From NCBI GenBank assembly GCA_025210965.1, contig JAOAQY010000002.1, positions 1 through 39,042 on the forward strand: DNA of 39,042 nt. The letters are read 5' to 3'. Origin of the DNA: Tissierellales bacterium. Lineage in GTDB: Bacteria; Bacillota; Clostridia; Tissierellales; JAOAQY01. The number at the start of each line of letters is the position of its first letter. Positions within the stretch are counted from its first letter, which is position 1. A model generated the notes under the pieces. That model was not told the origin of the DNA. It did not search any database and saw only the letters and a list, made by a program, of their open reading frames with translations. Below are positions 23,732 to 33,138 of this stretch, piece by piece. The position numbers and the translations under genes are program-made.

Positions 23732-25351
23732 ATGCAGACATTAATTTTTGGGCACAAGAATCCCGATACCGATACAATTGCATCGACATTGGCACTTTCA
23801 TATTTAAAAAATCAATTGGGATATAATACGAAAGCGTGTGCTTTAGGAGAGCCTAATAAAGAGAGCAAATTTATTTTAGATTTTTTTGATTTAAATAAAC
23901 CAGAACAGATAGATAATGTAAAAATACAAGTGAGTGATTTAGACTACGATAAGCCTCCTAAGATACGACCAAAAACTTCAATTCGTACAGCTTTTCAATT
24001 GATGGAGCAACACAATTTAAAAGCATTGCCAATTATAGGTGAAGATGAAGAGTTAGCTGGAGTCGTAACTATGAAGGATATTGCGATGTCATTGGTTAGA
24101 GGTGATATATATACTCTTGAGACATCACTTGAGAACATTATAAATGATCTAGATGGTACACTTTTAAAAGGTAGTGAGAAAGAAGAAATTAGTGGAAAGA
24201 TATCGGTAATAGCTTTTCATTCTGGGACGATAAAAGGTTCTGATATAATAAATGAAAATAGTATAATTATAGTTGGAAATAGATATGGTATAATAGAGCA
24301 TGCAATTAGTAAAAGGGTTAAATTAATAATAATTACTGGTGAGGATCAGATTCCGGAGAGGTATTTTGAGGAGGCTAAAGATAAAGGTGTAAATGTTATA
24401 GCTACTCCAAAAGATACGTATACTACATCTAAATTGATTCATCAGGCTAATTATATATCATCTATAATGACCGTAGACCTAATAAAATTTTATCAAAATG
24501 AGTACTTGGAAGATGTAGTTGAAGAAATGAGAATGAGAGTACATTCGAACTATCCTATAGTTGATATGAGAAATAATTTTAAAGGTTTTATATCTAGAAA
24601 ACATGTTTTGAATCCAGGCAGGAAAAATGTAATTATAGTAGATCACAATGAGTATAGCCAAAGTGCAGAAGGTCTTAAAGAAGCAAATATATTAGAAATA
24701 GTAGATCACCACAAGATAGGAGATATGTCTACTTCAAAACCAATAAATTTTAGAAATATGGCTGTTGGTAGCACATGTACTATAGTGTACCAAATGTATA
24801 GAGAAAATATGGTAGAGATACCGTATGAAATAGCAGGCATTCTTTTATCTGGTATCATCTCGGATACTCTTTTATTGAAATCACCAACAACGACTGAACT
24901 TGATAGTATTGCAGTTTCAGAGTTAAATGTTCAATTAGGTTTAGACCTGAAAAAATATGCAATGAAAATGTTTAGAACTGGGACATCTTTAGAAGGACAG
25001 AGTATAGATGAAATATTCTACAAAGATTTTAAAGAGTTTGTTTTGGAAGATAAAAAGGTCGGTATTTCACAAATATTTACATTAGATATCGAAGATATAA
25101 ACAATAGAAGAGAAGAATTTTTGAAAAATATTGAATTAGTATTTAAAAATAAAGAGCATGATTTAACATTGATGCTTGTTACTGACATAATGCAAAATGG
25201 CTCATATATGTTCTATAGAAGTGATACTCCGCATTTAATAGCTAATGCATTTGAAATATCTGGAGTACAGGGCTGTTTTGCAAATAAAGTAGTTTCAAGA
25301 AAAAAACAAGTTATACCAGCACTTATGCAAGCTATACGTGCTATGAAGTAA
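23732..25351 (+). CDS. ppaC: CBS/DRTGG-regulated manganese-dependent inorganic pyrophosphatase (family II)
   Basis: A 539-residue protein. The DHH-type catalytic domain is split by a regulatory insert: GHKNPDTDT (7-15), CBS motif 1 (about 75-120), DRTGG domain (about 145-240), CBS motif 2 (about 244-296), then VDHN (303-306), VDHHKIGD (324-331) and a C-terminal DHHA2 part with SRKK (522-525). It hydrolyses PPi to two phosphates using Mn2+. Family knowledge: CBS-PPases are inhibited by AMP and ADP, and those with a DRTGG domain are activated by ATP and Ap4A. AGGAGG precedes the ATG. It ends at a terminator. Confidence 0.94.
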   Translation: MQTLIFGHKNPDTDTIASTLALSYLKNQLGYNTKACALGEPNKESKFILDFFDLNKPEQIDNVKIQVSDLDYDKPPKIRPKTSIRTAFQLMEQHNLKALPIIGEDEELAGVVTMKDIAMSLVRGDIYTLETSLENIINDLDGTLLKGSEKEEISGKISVIAFHSGTIKGSDIINENSIIIVGNRYGIIEHAISKRVKLIIITGEDQIPERYFEEAKDKGVNVIATPKDTYTTSKLIHQANYISSIMTVDLIKFYQNEYLEDVVEEMRMRVHSNYPIVDMRNNFKGFISRKHVLNPGRKNVIIVDHNEYSQSAEGLKEANILEIVDHHKIGDMSTSKPINFRNMAVGSTCTIVYQMYRENMVEIPYEIAGILLSGIISDTLLLKSPTTTELDSIAVSELNVQLGLDLKKYAMKMFRTGTSLEGQSIDEIFYKDFKEFVLEDKKVGISQIFTLDIEDINNRREEFLKNIELVFKNKEHDLTLMLVTDIMQNGSYMFYRSDTPHLIANAFEISGVQGCFANKVVSRKKQVIPALMQAIRAMK

Positions 25352-25353
25352 TA

Positions 25354-25380
25354 AAAAGAGCAGAGAAGTCTGCTTTTTTT
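25354..25380 (+). terminator. Intrinsic terminator of ppaC
   Basis: AGCAGA/TCTGCT hairpin extended by A-T pairs, followed by T7. Confidence 0.8.
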
Positions 25381-25444
25381 ATTACAAAAATTTGATCAGA
25401 AAATGAACAGAATGTGAATAAAAATGAAAATTAGATGAAAATTG

Positions 25445-25473
25445 TTGACAAAGCTTCAAAATGAGCGTAAAAT
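25445..25473 (+). promoter_or_regulatory. Promoter of tetR and probably the RND operon
   Basis: TTGACA, a 17-base spacer and TAAAAT: close to consensus. The downstream inverted repeat (25477-25502) begins three bases after the -10 box. Confidence 0.7.
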
Positions 25474-25476
25474 CAT

Positions 25477-25502
25477 AAAAAGAGAAGGGGGATTCGCTTT
25501 TT
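25477..25502. promoter_or_regulatory. Candidate TetR operator 1
   Basis: AAAAAGAGAA-N6-TTCGCTTTTT, an inverted repeat with one mismatch (9 of 10 positions), between the -10 box and the tetR start, covering the ribosome-binding site. The same half-site and the same 6-base gap occur at 26176-26201. Confidence 0.6.
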
Positions 25503-26114
25503 ATGGCTCAATATAAAAAAGAAGATGTTAGGAATAAGATTATTGAAAATGCTAAAGCTGAGTTTTTAGAAAAGGGTTATCAGAATGCATCGATTTCATC
25601 TATTGCAAAAAATTCACATGTAGGAGTTGGAAATGTATATAGGTACTTTAAAAATAAGGAGGCGATATTAGATGCTATAGTAACACCTGTGGTCGAACGC
25701 ATTAAAAGAACTTTAATAGAGAGTGTTCCTGATGAGCTAGATGAAAACATAGAACCTCATGAAAACATAATGAATGTGATGACATATGTTTTGGATGAAA
25801 TCATCCACTTATCAAAAAATCACAAAGATGAGATATTGATTGTACTATTGAAAAGTCAATCAACACAGTACATGACTATTAAAGAAGAGATAATTCAAAG
25901 TCTAGCGGTTAAAATTAGACGATTGATGCTACAGAGTAATTTAGGCAAAGTTAATGCATTTGGAGATTTGAGTGTTCCGATTTCGGCAGCACTTATAGAA
26001 GGATGTATAAGAATAATATTGTCGGTTTACAACGAAGATAATGAAGATAATTACGATAAACTATATATATTTGCTAGAACTATATTAGAGGGATTGTTGA
26101 TTGAAATTAAGTGA
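25503..26114 (+). CDS. TetR-family transcriptional repressor
   Basis: A 203-residue protein. The N-terminal helix-turn-helix (about 10-58) has ISSIAKNSHVGVGNVYRYFK (31-50), typical of TetR, followed by a variable helical ligand-binding domain. It is read in the same direction as the RND efflux genes, with a shared inverted-repeat sequence before each, so it probably represses itself and the pump and is released by a pump substrate. An AAGGGGG site immediately precedes the ATG, inside the first candidate operator. 106 bases separate it from the fusion-protein gene. Confidence 0.9.
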   Translation: MAQYKKEDVRNKIIENAKAEFLEKGYQNASISSIAKNSHVGVGNVYRYFKNKEAILDAIVTPVVERIKRTLIESVPDELDENIEPHENIMNVMTYVLDEIIHLSKNHKDEILIVLLKSQSTQYMTIKEEIIQSLAVKIRRLMLQSNLGKVNAFGDLSVPISAALIEGCIRIILSVYNEDNEDNYDKLYIFARTILEGLLIEIK

Positions 26115-26175
26115 CTGTATTTGGTAGCTATAGATTGCAATGAGTAGCTAGCGAGCTATAGTTTTTCATTATACC

Positions 26176-26201
26176 AAAAAGAGAATTTGAATTCTCTTTT
26201 G
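26176..26201. promoter_or_regulatory. Candidate TetR operator 2 / hairpin upstream of the efflux genes
   Basis: AAAAAGAGAA-N6-TTCTCTTTTG, flanked by further CC/GG complementarity (26174-26202). It is 19 bases before the membrane-fusion-protein gene. As RNA it also forms a strong hairpin with no clean T run, so partial termination is an alternative. Confidence 0.55.
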
Positions 26202-26220
26202 GAATTAGAGGAGGAAGAAC

Positions 26221-27279
26221 ATGAGAGGTAAAAAAAATTATTTGATATTGGGAGTTATTAGTGTTGCGATTTTGATTAGCGTATTTGGTTGCAAAAAAGG
26301 GGTAAACGAAGAAAAAATAGATGATACAACGCCAGTCGAAGTTATTACTACGGAAAGTAGTGAATTAACAGAGTGTTTGTATAATATCGGAACGGTAGAA
26401 GCCAAAAATATTAAGAAATTGAGTTTTAAAAATAGCGGAAGAATAGAAAAAATCAATGTTGAAGTTGGTGACTATGTAAAAAATGGTCAAATATTAGCAA
26501 CACTTACATCTAAAGAGATGAATTATGCAACTGATAGTGCAAGAGCTCAGTTAGCATCGGCAAAAGAGAGCTATATATTAGCGAAAGATGCCTTAGATAA
26601 AGCACAAGCACTATTTGATACGGGTAGTATATCTAAAAGAAGTTATGATGAAGTGAAAACTAAATATGAAGTTGCTTCGAATAGCTATAAAAAGGCTCAA
26701 GAAGGTTACAATATTCAAAATAATATGAAACAAGAAAACAAATTAGTAGCAAATGCTGAAGGTTACGTAGTAGAAGTTTTGTATGAAGAAGATGAAATGA
26801 TAAACCAAGGTATGCCGATTATAGTGGTTAGAAGTGATAGCAAAATTATTAATATTGGTATGACTCAAGATGAAGTTGATTATGTAAAAATGGGAATGGC
26901 TGTTGATTTGAGTTTTGGAGACGATCACTATGAAGGAAATGTTACCAACATAGGAGAAGTTGCGGATTTAGAAACTAGAACATTTGAGATTGAAGTTTCA
27001 TTCGATGCTCCAGATATAAGACTTGGAAGCATAGGAAAAACAAAAATGGAAATTCAAAAATATCAAGGGATGGTATTGCCGATAGATACTATACTTAATC
27101 AAGGAAATGATTTTGTATATGTAGTAGAAGATGGAGTAGTTGTCAAAAAGAATATTGAATTAGGAACTATATACGGAGATACTGTTGAAGTCAAAGGTAT
27201 TGAGAATGGAGAATTTGTTGTTACATCAAATACAAACAAGATCAAAGCTGGCGATTCTGTAAAAGTAGTAGAAAACTAA
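26221..27279 (+). CDS. RND efflux periplasmic-adaptor (membrane fusion) lipoprotein
   Basis: A 352-residue HlyD/AcrA-family protein. The N-terminal signal ends with the lipobox SVFGC (Cys24), so it is a lipid-anchored protein on the outer face of the membrane. Next come a lipoyl-like half (SGRIEKINVEVGDYVKNGQI), an alpha-helical hairpin (about 95-160, coiled coil), and the second lipoyl half and beta-barrel (VEVLYEEDEMINQGMPIIVV). It connects the RND pump to the outside. Since this looks like a monoderm organism, it would not dock a TolC channel. The RND permease follows 13 bases downstream (from its chosen start). GGAGGAAG precedes the ATG. Confidence 0.92.
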   Translation: MRGKKNYLILGVISVAILISVFGCKKGVNEEKIDDTTPVEVITTESSELTECLYNIGTVEAKNIKKLSFKNSGRIEKINVEVGDYVKNGQILATLTSKEMNYATDSARAQLASAKESYILAKDALDKAQALFDTGSISKRSYDEVKTKYEVASNSYKKAQEGYNIQNNMKQENKLVANAEGYVVEVLYEEDEMINQGMPIIVVRSDSKIINIGMTQDEVDYVKMGMAVDLSFGDDHYEGNVTNIGEVADLETRTFEIEVSFDAPDIRLGSIGKTKMEIQKYQGMVLPIDTILNQGNDFVYVVEDGVVVKKNIELGTIYGDTVEVKGIENGEFVVTSNTNKIKAGDSVKVVEN

Positions 27280-27292
27280 AGGAGTGCGGACG

Positions 27293-30200
27293 ATGAATAA
27301 GTTACTAGAAGGAGCCATAAAAAACAAAAAGATAACGATTTTCTTTGTTGTAGTAGTTGTTCTAATGGGACTATATAGTTATTACGTAGTTCCAAAACAA
27401 GAAGCACCAGATTTAAGTGCGCCATATGCTATTATGACAACAATATACCCTGGGGCTAGTCAAGTTGACGTTGAAAAGCGTGTTACAAAGAAAATAGAAG
27501 ATGAGGTTTCGAAAATAGAAGGTTATGAGTATGCAGAAACCTATTCAAGTAACAATGTTTCTGTGGTAGTTCTCAAAATGAAATATGGAACAGATCCAGA
27601 TGAAGCATGGAAAGACCTTAGAATTAAAATGGATGATTTGCAAAGTGATTTGCCATCTGAATGCTACGATATAGAGTTAAATACAGATGTAGTAGAGACG
27701 GCAGGTATGATTATAAGCTTGACTGGAGAAAACTATTCATATGAAGAACTTGCTTATTATGCAGATGAAATTACTAAAGATTTAAGTGAAGTTGATGGTA
27801 TATCAAAATTCGAGGTGGAAGGTGAGTTAGACCACGAAATAGAAGTTGAAGTTGATTACAAAAAACTAAATTACAACAAACTTTCACTAGATGAACTTAA
27901 ACAATTGATACAAGCTCAAAACGTACAGATACCATTTGGTGAAATAGAAAATGATAATAGTAAAATTACTATAAAAACAGATTCATCATACAAAAGTGCA
28001 AAAGATATAGAAGATATATTGATAGGGGTATCTAGAGAAAATGGTTCTGTATTAAAATTAAAAGATATAGCAAATGTTCATGAAAAACTAGATGAAACAA
28101 GTCCTAAATACAGAGATAATGGAAAAGCAGCGGTGCTCATATCGGGATATTTTGAAGATGGTAAAAATGTAATATTAGTAGGTAAAGATGTTGAAAACAA
28201 GATTGAAGAACTTAAAAGAAACTTACCAAGTGACCTTACATTTAATGAAGTCCTTTATCAGCCAAAAGATGTGGCACTTTCAGTTAATAATTTCATAATG
28301 AATCTTATCCAATCGGTATTACTAGTTATAGTAGTTGTACTAATTGGTTTAGGACTTAGAAATGCGTTAATTATATCAACTGCAATTCCAGTATCTATGC
28401 TTATGACATTTGCGGTACTTCCAGCTATGGGAATCAAAGTACATCAGGTATCTATAGCAGGTATGATAGTAGCACTAGGTATGTTAGTTGATAATGCTAT
28501 CGTTGTAAGTGACTCTATTCAAATAAGAATTGACAATGATGAAGACAAATTGAAAGCGTGTGTAAATGGTACTAAGGATGTTGCTGTGTCAGTATTTGCA
28601 TCTACACTTACTACAGTAGCAGCATTTTCACCATTATTGATGCTTGATTCACTAGCTGGAGATTATGTAGCTTCGCTTCCAAAGGTTGTAATGCTAGCGC
28701 TAACAGGTTCTTATATAACAGCTATATTCATAACACCAACTATGGCATTTTTGTTCTCTAAAAAGAGAAAAGAAAAGATCCAAAAGTATAGATTACGAGC
28801 ATTTTTTACTAGGATGCTTAATAGGTCATTGGAACACAAAGGTATGATGTTTATGTGTATATTACTAGTCATTGGAGGGACCGTATTCTTATTGAGCAAA
28901 TTGCCAATTATATTCTTCCCTAAAGCTGACAAATCTATAGTATATGTGGACATAAAAGCGGAGAAAAATATAGGGCTTGATTATACAAAAAATGTAGTAG
29001 AGCAAGTTGAATCGGTATTGAAAGAACAACCAGAAGTAGTGGGATATGCATCTAGTGTAGGAAGTAGTATACCAAGATTTTACGATACACTTAGAGTTAT
29101 GGTAGAGATGGTAGACAATGCACAAATACTAGTAAATGTTGATTTATCTGAATCAGAAAGATACAGAAATAATACACAATTTGTAGAGGCATTACAAGCT
29201 AGAATAAATGGTAGTGTAACAGGTGGAGAGGCTATTGTAAAAGAACTAGAGTATGCAGAACCGATCGGACATCCTATAAAAATCAGATTGTCTGGAGAAA
29301 ATTATGATATATTAGAAGCTGCAAGTGAGCAGATACAAAATGTATTAAATGCGACTCCGGGAACTATAAATGTAAATGACGATTATGGTAACAAGAATTA
29401 CGCTTATAGTGTCGAAATAGATAAAGAAAAAGCTTCACTATTTGGAATATCGAATTATGATATACAGAATGAAGTGAGTATGGCACTTAGAGGTCGAGAG
29501 GCATCGGTTCTTAGAAAAGATGATTCTGAAAAGAGTATAATAGTAAAAACAGATATACAAACTGTAGAAGATTTAGAAAATCTAAAAATCAAATCTAGAA
29601 TAACAGGCAAAAAAGTGCTATTAAAGAATGTGGCACAGGTAGTTTTAGAAACTCAATTGCCTACTATACTACGATATGATAGAGATTATGCGATAACTGC
29701 GTTCTCAGACGTAAAAACAGGATATAATAGAAGAGATATAGTTGGCAATTTGAAAACAGAAATGTCAAAAATGGATCTTAGTGGGGTTAGAGTTACATTT
29801 GATGGTGAAGATGAAATGATTAAGAAATACTTTGGAAATTTAGGGGTGTCTGCTATATTTGCAGCTATTGCAATATTTGTAATCCTTCTAGTTCAGTTTA
29901 AATCATTCTCACAACCATTTGTAATACTTTGTACTATTCCACTATCAGCTATAGGATCTATACTTGGATTATTTATAACTAGACAACCATTGTCTTTCAC
30001 AGGGCTGCTTGGTATGATAAGTTTAATGGGTATAGTTGTAAACAATGCGATAGTTTTAGTTGACTTTATAAACAAAGAGAGAGCTGATGGAAAGGATAAG
30101 ACGGAAGCTTGTAAAGCAGCTATCGACAAGAGATTCAGACCTATTGTACTTAGTACAATTACGACAGTTATAGGTCTTATACCACTAGCTATATCTGAGA

Positions 30201-30310
30201 GTCAATTATTCAAACCACTAGCTATTGCCTTGATGTTTGGTTTGGTTGTGTCAACATTGTTGACATTGGTTGTAATACCAACAACGTATACGATATTAGA
30301 GAGAGAATAA
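27293..30310 (+). CDS. RND-family efflux pump permease (AcrB/MdtB-like HAE)
   Basis: A 1005-residue protein with the HAE-RND layout: helix 1 near 13-30, a large outer domain with the porter subdomains, helices 2-6 (about 330-490), a second outer domain, and helices 8-12 (about 850-1000). Motifs seen: PGASQVDVEKRVTKKIEDEV (first porter), MIVALGMLVDNAIVVSDSIQ (helix 4 proton-relay region, with Asp pair), LLGMISLMGIVVNNAIVLVD (second half). It is a proton-driven pump for drugs, bile-type detergents or lipids. I chose ATG 27293: AAGGAG lies eight bases upstream; a GTG nine bases earlier is too close. Confidence 0.94.
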   Translation: MNKLLEGAIKNKKITIFFVVVVVLMGLYSYYVVPKQEAPDLSAPYAIMTTIYPGASQVDVEKRVTKKIEDEVSKIEGYEYAETYSSNNVSVVVLKMKYGTDPDEAWKDLRIKMDDLQSDLPSECYDIELNTDVVETAGMIISLTGENYSYEELAYYADEITKDLSEVDGISKFEVEGELDHEIEVEVDYKKLNYNKLSLDELKQLIQAQNVQIPFGEIENDNSKITIKTDSSYKSAKDIEDILIGVSRENGSVLKLKDIANVHEKLDETSPKYRDNGKAAVLISGYFEDGKNVILVGKDVENKIEELKRNLPSDLTFNEVLYQPKDVALSVNNFIMNLIQSVLLVIVVVLIGLGLRNALIISTAIPVSMLMTFAVLPAMGIKVHQVSIAGMIVALGMLVDNAIVVSDSIQIRIDNDEDKLKACVNGTKDVAVSVFASTLTTVAAFSPLLMLDSLAGDYVASLPKVVMLALTGSYITAIFITPTMAFLFSKKRKEKIQKYRLRAFFTRMLNRSLEHKGMMFMCILLVIGGTVFLLSKLPIIFFPKADKSIVYVDIKAEKNIGLDYTKNVVEQVESVLKEQPEVVGYASSVGSSIPRFYDTLRVMVEMVDNAQILVNVDLSESERYRNNTQFVEALQARINGSVTGGEAIVKELEYAEPIGHPIKIRLSGENYDILEAASEQIQNVLNATPGTINVNDDYGNKNYAYSVEIDKEKASLFGISNYDIQNEVSMALRGREASVLRKDDSEKSIIVKTDIQTVEDLENLKIKSRITGKKVLLKNVAQVVLETQLPTILRYDRDYAITAFSDVKTGYNRRDIVGNLKTEMSKMDLSGVRVTFDGEDEMIKKYFGNLGVSAIFAAIAIFVILLVQFKSFSQPFVILCTIPLSAIGSILGLFITRQPLSFTGLLGMISLMGIVVNNAIVLVDFINKERADGKDKTEACKAAIDKRFRPIVLSTITTVIGLIPLAISESQLFKPLAIALMFGLVVSTLLTLVVIPTTYTILERE

Positions 30311-30423
30311 TAATTGACAGATAAAGAACAATCATGGTTTGTATCAAAAATTTATTGAAGTAAAGTGTGTGGGGTATATTTATAATGCATAATAGTTTTC
30401 CCCCTCAAAGATGCTATTGGCGA

Positions 30424-30458
30424 AAGGCTACCCAGTGATTTACTGGGTAGTCTTTTTT
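30424..30458 (+). terminator. Intrinsic terminator in the 30311-30559 gap
   Basis: Stem GGCTACCCAGT/ACTGGGTAGTC (30426-30436 with 30442-30452), loop GATTT, extended by A-T pairs into TTTTTT. It could end the RND transcript, or a small RNA starting near 30390. The rest of this 249-base gap holds no ORF; a GGGG/CCCC pairing (30371-30374 with about 30400-30404) and AATAG/CTATT are visible. Confidence 0.85.
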
Positions 30459-30496
30459 GAGAGACTGTTATTAGCAGATAAGACTGACTTCTATGG

Positions 30497-30525
30497 GTGA
30501 CAAATTCAAAATATTGGTTTATAAT
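30497..30525 (+). promoter_or_regulatory. Promoter of the GDPD gene
   Basis: GTGACA, a 17-base spacer and TATAAT, 35 bases before the start codon. Confidence 0.6.
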
Positions 30526-30559
30526 AGTCGGATAGAGAAAGTTTGTGGGTGATTGAATA

Positions 30560-32398
30560 ATGTTTTTTAAAAGATTTAAATCATGGAAGATAGTACTGGA
30601 TTCATTTAAAGATATAGGAGGATCTATATCTAAAATATTAGAATTTGAATTGACGATGAGATTTTTGTCAGCTTTTTTTGTTTATCCTTTGATAGTTTGG
30701 ATATTCAATGTTTTTATGCATAAAAAAGGATTTACGGCGCTACAAAATAATGATTTTTTAAAGATGGCATTTTCATGGCAAGGGATAATAGCGTTTTTTA
30801 TAATAGTATTAATAGCTCTTTTGTTTATGATAATAGAAATCGGTGGACTAATATTGGTTTCATATAAAATAAAGATGAAAGAGGATAGTATTGATTTTCA
30901 AAAAATAGTAATAGCTACTTTGAAAAAATTTCCAAGGTTTATAGGCCCAGGTGGAATATTAATGGCAGCCTATTTTTTCCTTATATCACCTATACTAGGT
31001 TGGGGAATAAATACAAGTTTGCTCAGTACATTAGCATTACCTAAATTTATTGAAGATTATATATTTAATCAAGAGTGGCTTTTGGTGTTGTACGGTTTTT
31101 TAGTTTCGATATTGTTTTTATTTGCAATCAGATGGATATTTAGCTTGCATTATATAATACTTGAAGACTATAAACCATCAATGGCAATGAAAAAGAGCTG
31201 GCTACTTATAAAAAAAGATATAGGATTATTTATAAAGTATTTCATAGGTATACAAATAGCATCTGCTCTTATGGGATTAGCATTTTTTGTATTGTGGATT
31301 GCTATATTTCTCATGGGAATAGTTATAAGCGTGACACTTAACAATCCTGAGAGATTTTTGCTTATTTTTGGAGCACTAAATAATATTATAATATATGTGT
31401 TTTTGTCATTAGTTATTCCATTTAATATAGCTGCAATAACAAGATTGTTTTATAGATTAAAAAAAGAGCATAAAGAAGAGAGCAAAATTTATGTTGATGA
31501 AAACTTTAGAAACTTTAAATGGTTTAGATTTGGCTGGATATTTAAAAAGCGAATATTTGTCACAGGGCTTATTATAAGTGTATTTGTATTTACTTACTTG
31601 AGCATGCAGATGAATTTGGATTACAGGTTTAATATAAAAAAGCCAGCTATTACTGCGCATAGAGGAAGCTCGTTTAATGCGCCTGAAAATACAATTTCAG
31701 CACTTAAAGTTGCTATAGAAGAGAAATGTGATTTCGCAGAGATAGATGTCCAAGAGACTATAGATGGCCAACTAGTAGTTACTCACGATAGAAATGTCAA
31801 AAGATTTACAGGCGTAGATAAAGATGTATCTGATATGAGTTTTTATGAAATAAGAAGACTAGACTTCGGAGAGTGGTTTAGCAGTGAATTTAAAGGTGAG
31901 AAAGTACCGACTCTTAAAGAAATGATGGATGAAGCGCGAGGAAAGATAAAACTAAATATTGAATTAAAGGGAGATGGGGCCTCTGATGATTTTGTTAAAA
32001 GAGTAACCGAGCTTATAAAAGACGAAAATTTTTATGAAAATTGTATAGTCACATCATTAGATGCTAAAAAGCTAAGGAAAGTTAGAGATTTAGATTCCAA
32101 TATAAAAATAGGAAGCATAATTTATTTAGTTGCAGGGAAATATGAAAATTTAGATTTTGATATCTTAAGTGTAGAATCATCTGTATTAGATCAAGATTTT
32201 GTAATAAAAGCCCATGAAATGGGCAAAGAAGTTCATGTTTGGACTGCAAACGAGGTGGAAGATATTGAGAAATTCATACTTATGGGAGTTGACAATATAA
32301 TTACAGATAGACCAACATTTGTAAATGAGATTTATGAGATGAAAAAAAATGAGGATAAATTTAGTCAAATAATAGAACAGATGATTCTTATCGATTAG
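30560..32398 (+). CDS. Membrane-anchored glycerophosphodiester phosphodiesterase
   Basis: A 612-residue protein in two parts. Residues 1-330 are a multi-helix membrane region of the GDPD membrane-domain type (about 7 helices), and a further helix follows at about 335-355. The C-terminal GDPD TIM barrel begins with AHRG (His367), APENTISALK, AEIDVQETIDGQLVVTHD, with the metal and catalytic residues of the family present (His, Glu, Asp, HD). It splits glycerophosphodiesters, releasing glycerol 3-phosphate from deacylated lipids or teichoic-acid-type polymers. The membrane part probably keeps it at the membrane surface. The start ATG has only a weak GTGGGTGA upstream. It is followed closely by the YgjP-like gene. 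Confidence 0.92.
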   Translation: MFFKRFKSWKIVLDSFKDIGGSISKILEFELTMRFLSAFFVYPLIVWIFNVFMHKKGFTALQNNDFLKMAFSWQGIIAFFIIVLIALLFMIIEIGGLILVSYKIKMKEDSIDFQKIVIATLKKFPRFIGPGGILMAAYFFLISPILGWGINTSLLSTLALPKFIEDYIFNQEWLLVLYGFLVSILFLFAIRWIFSLHYIILEDYKPSMAMKKSWLLIKKDIGLFIKYFIGIQIASALMGLAFFVLWIAIFLMGIVISVTLNNPERFLLIFGALNNIIIYVFLSLVIPFNIAAITRLFYRLKKEHKEESKIYVDENFRNFKWFRFGWIFKKRIFVTGLIISVFVFTYLSMQMNLDYRFNIKKPAITAHRGSSFNAPENTISALKVAIEEKCDFAEIDVQETIDGQLVVTHDRNVKRFTGVDKDVSDMSFYEIRRLDFGEWFSSEFKGEKVPTLKEMMDEARGKIKLNIELKGDGASDDFVKRVTELIKDENFYENCIVTSLDAKKLRKVRDLDSNIKIGSIIYLVAGKYENLDFDILSVESSVLDQDFVIKAHEMGKEVHVWTANEVEDIEKFILMGVDNIITDRPTFVNEIYEMKKNEDKFSQIIEQMILID

Positions 32399-32407
32399 AG
32401 AAGGGAT

Positions 32408-33121
32408 ATGACTATGGAGACTATTTTAGTAGAGGGACAATTGATACCTTACAATATAGAAAAGAAAAATAGAAAGACTATGGCAATTAAAATAATGGAA
32501 GATGGATTGGTCATAGTGTCTATTCCAAAAAGGACTAGCATGAAGGTAGCGAAGAAATTTGCAGAATCGAAGGCTAACTGGATACTAAAAAATAGAAAAA
32601 CTGTTATGAATATATCTAATGAAAAACTAAATACTTATAAAACGGGGAAAAAACTTTATGTAATGGGGGATTTGTATTTGCTTAGAATAAGCAAAGAGAC
32701 AAAATTAAAAAAAGCAAGCATAGAACTTGGTCAAAATGAAATTGTACTAAGCACATTTGATGACAGACCTGACTTTGTTAGAGATGTATTAGAAAAGTGG
32801 TATGGAGTGCAGGCAAAAAAATTTTTTAGTTATAGAACCGAATTACATGCAAAAAAATTAAACTTAGAATATAATCAGATTAGAATAAAGAATCAAAAGA
32901 CTAGGTGGGGCAGTTGTAGTTCAAAGAGAAATTTGAATTATAATTTGCGACTAATGATGGCTCCAGTTGAAATTATAGATTACATCATAATACATGAGTT
33001 ATGCCATTTAGTTCATTTGAATCATTCGGCAGATTTCTGGAAATTAGTTGAGACGATACAACCAGATTATAGAGTTCGACGAGAACTTTTGAATAAATGG
33101 GCACCTAAACTTAATTTTTGA
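32408..33121 (+). CDS. YgjP/SprT-like (DUF45) zinc metallopeptidase
   Basis: A 237-residue protein. The N-terminal half is an antiparallel-sheet region (IPYNIEKKNRKTMAIKIMED). The C-terminal half holds QKTRWGSCSSKRNLNYNLRL and the zinc motif HELCH (196-200), followed by LNHSADFWKLVE, the standard YgjP/DUF45 pattern. These are predicted zinc peptidases without an established substrate. It lies 9 bases after the GDPD gene and its stop (TGA) overlaps an ATG (TGATG) of the next frame, so the three genes likely form one transcript. AGAAGGG precedes the ATG at 32408; ATG at 32414 is an alternative. Confidence 0.87.
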   Translation: MTMETILVEGQLIPYNIEKKNRKTMAIKIMEDGLVIVSIPKRTSMKVAKKFAESKANWILKNRKTVMNISNEKLNTYKTGKKLYVMGDLYLLRISKETKLKKASIELGQNEIVLSTFDDRPDFVRDVLEKWYGVQAKKFFSYRTELHAKKLNLEYNQIRIKNQKTRWGSCSSKRNLNYNLRLMMAPVEIIDYIIIHELCHLVHLNHSADFWKLVETIQPDYRVRRELLNKWAPKLNF

Positions 33122-33138
33122 TGAAAGGGATGATATTT

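Noticed and set aside
30380-30458. Known riboswitch upstream of the GDPD gene
   Set aside because: The GCGAAAGGCTACC segment briefly suggested a c-di-GMP element, but the remaining conserved parts are missing, and the terminator is about 100 bases before the gene with a separate promoter in between.
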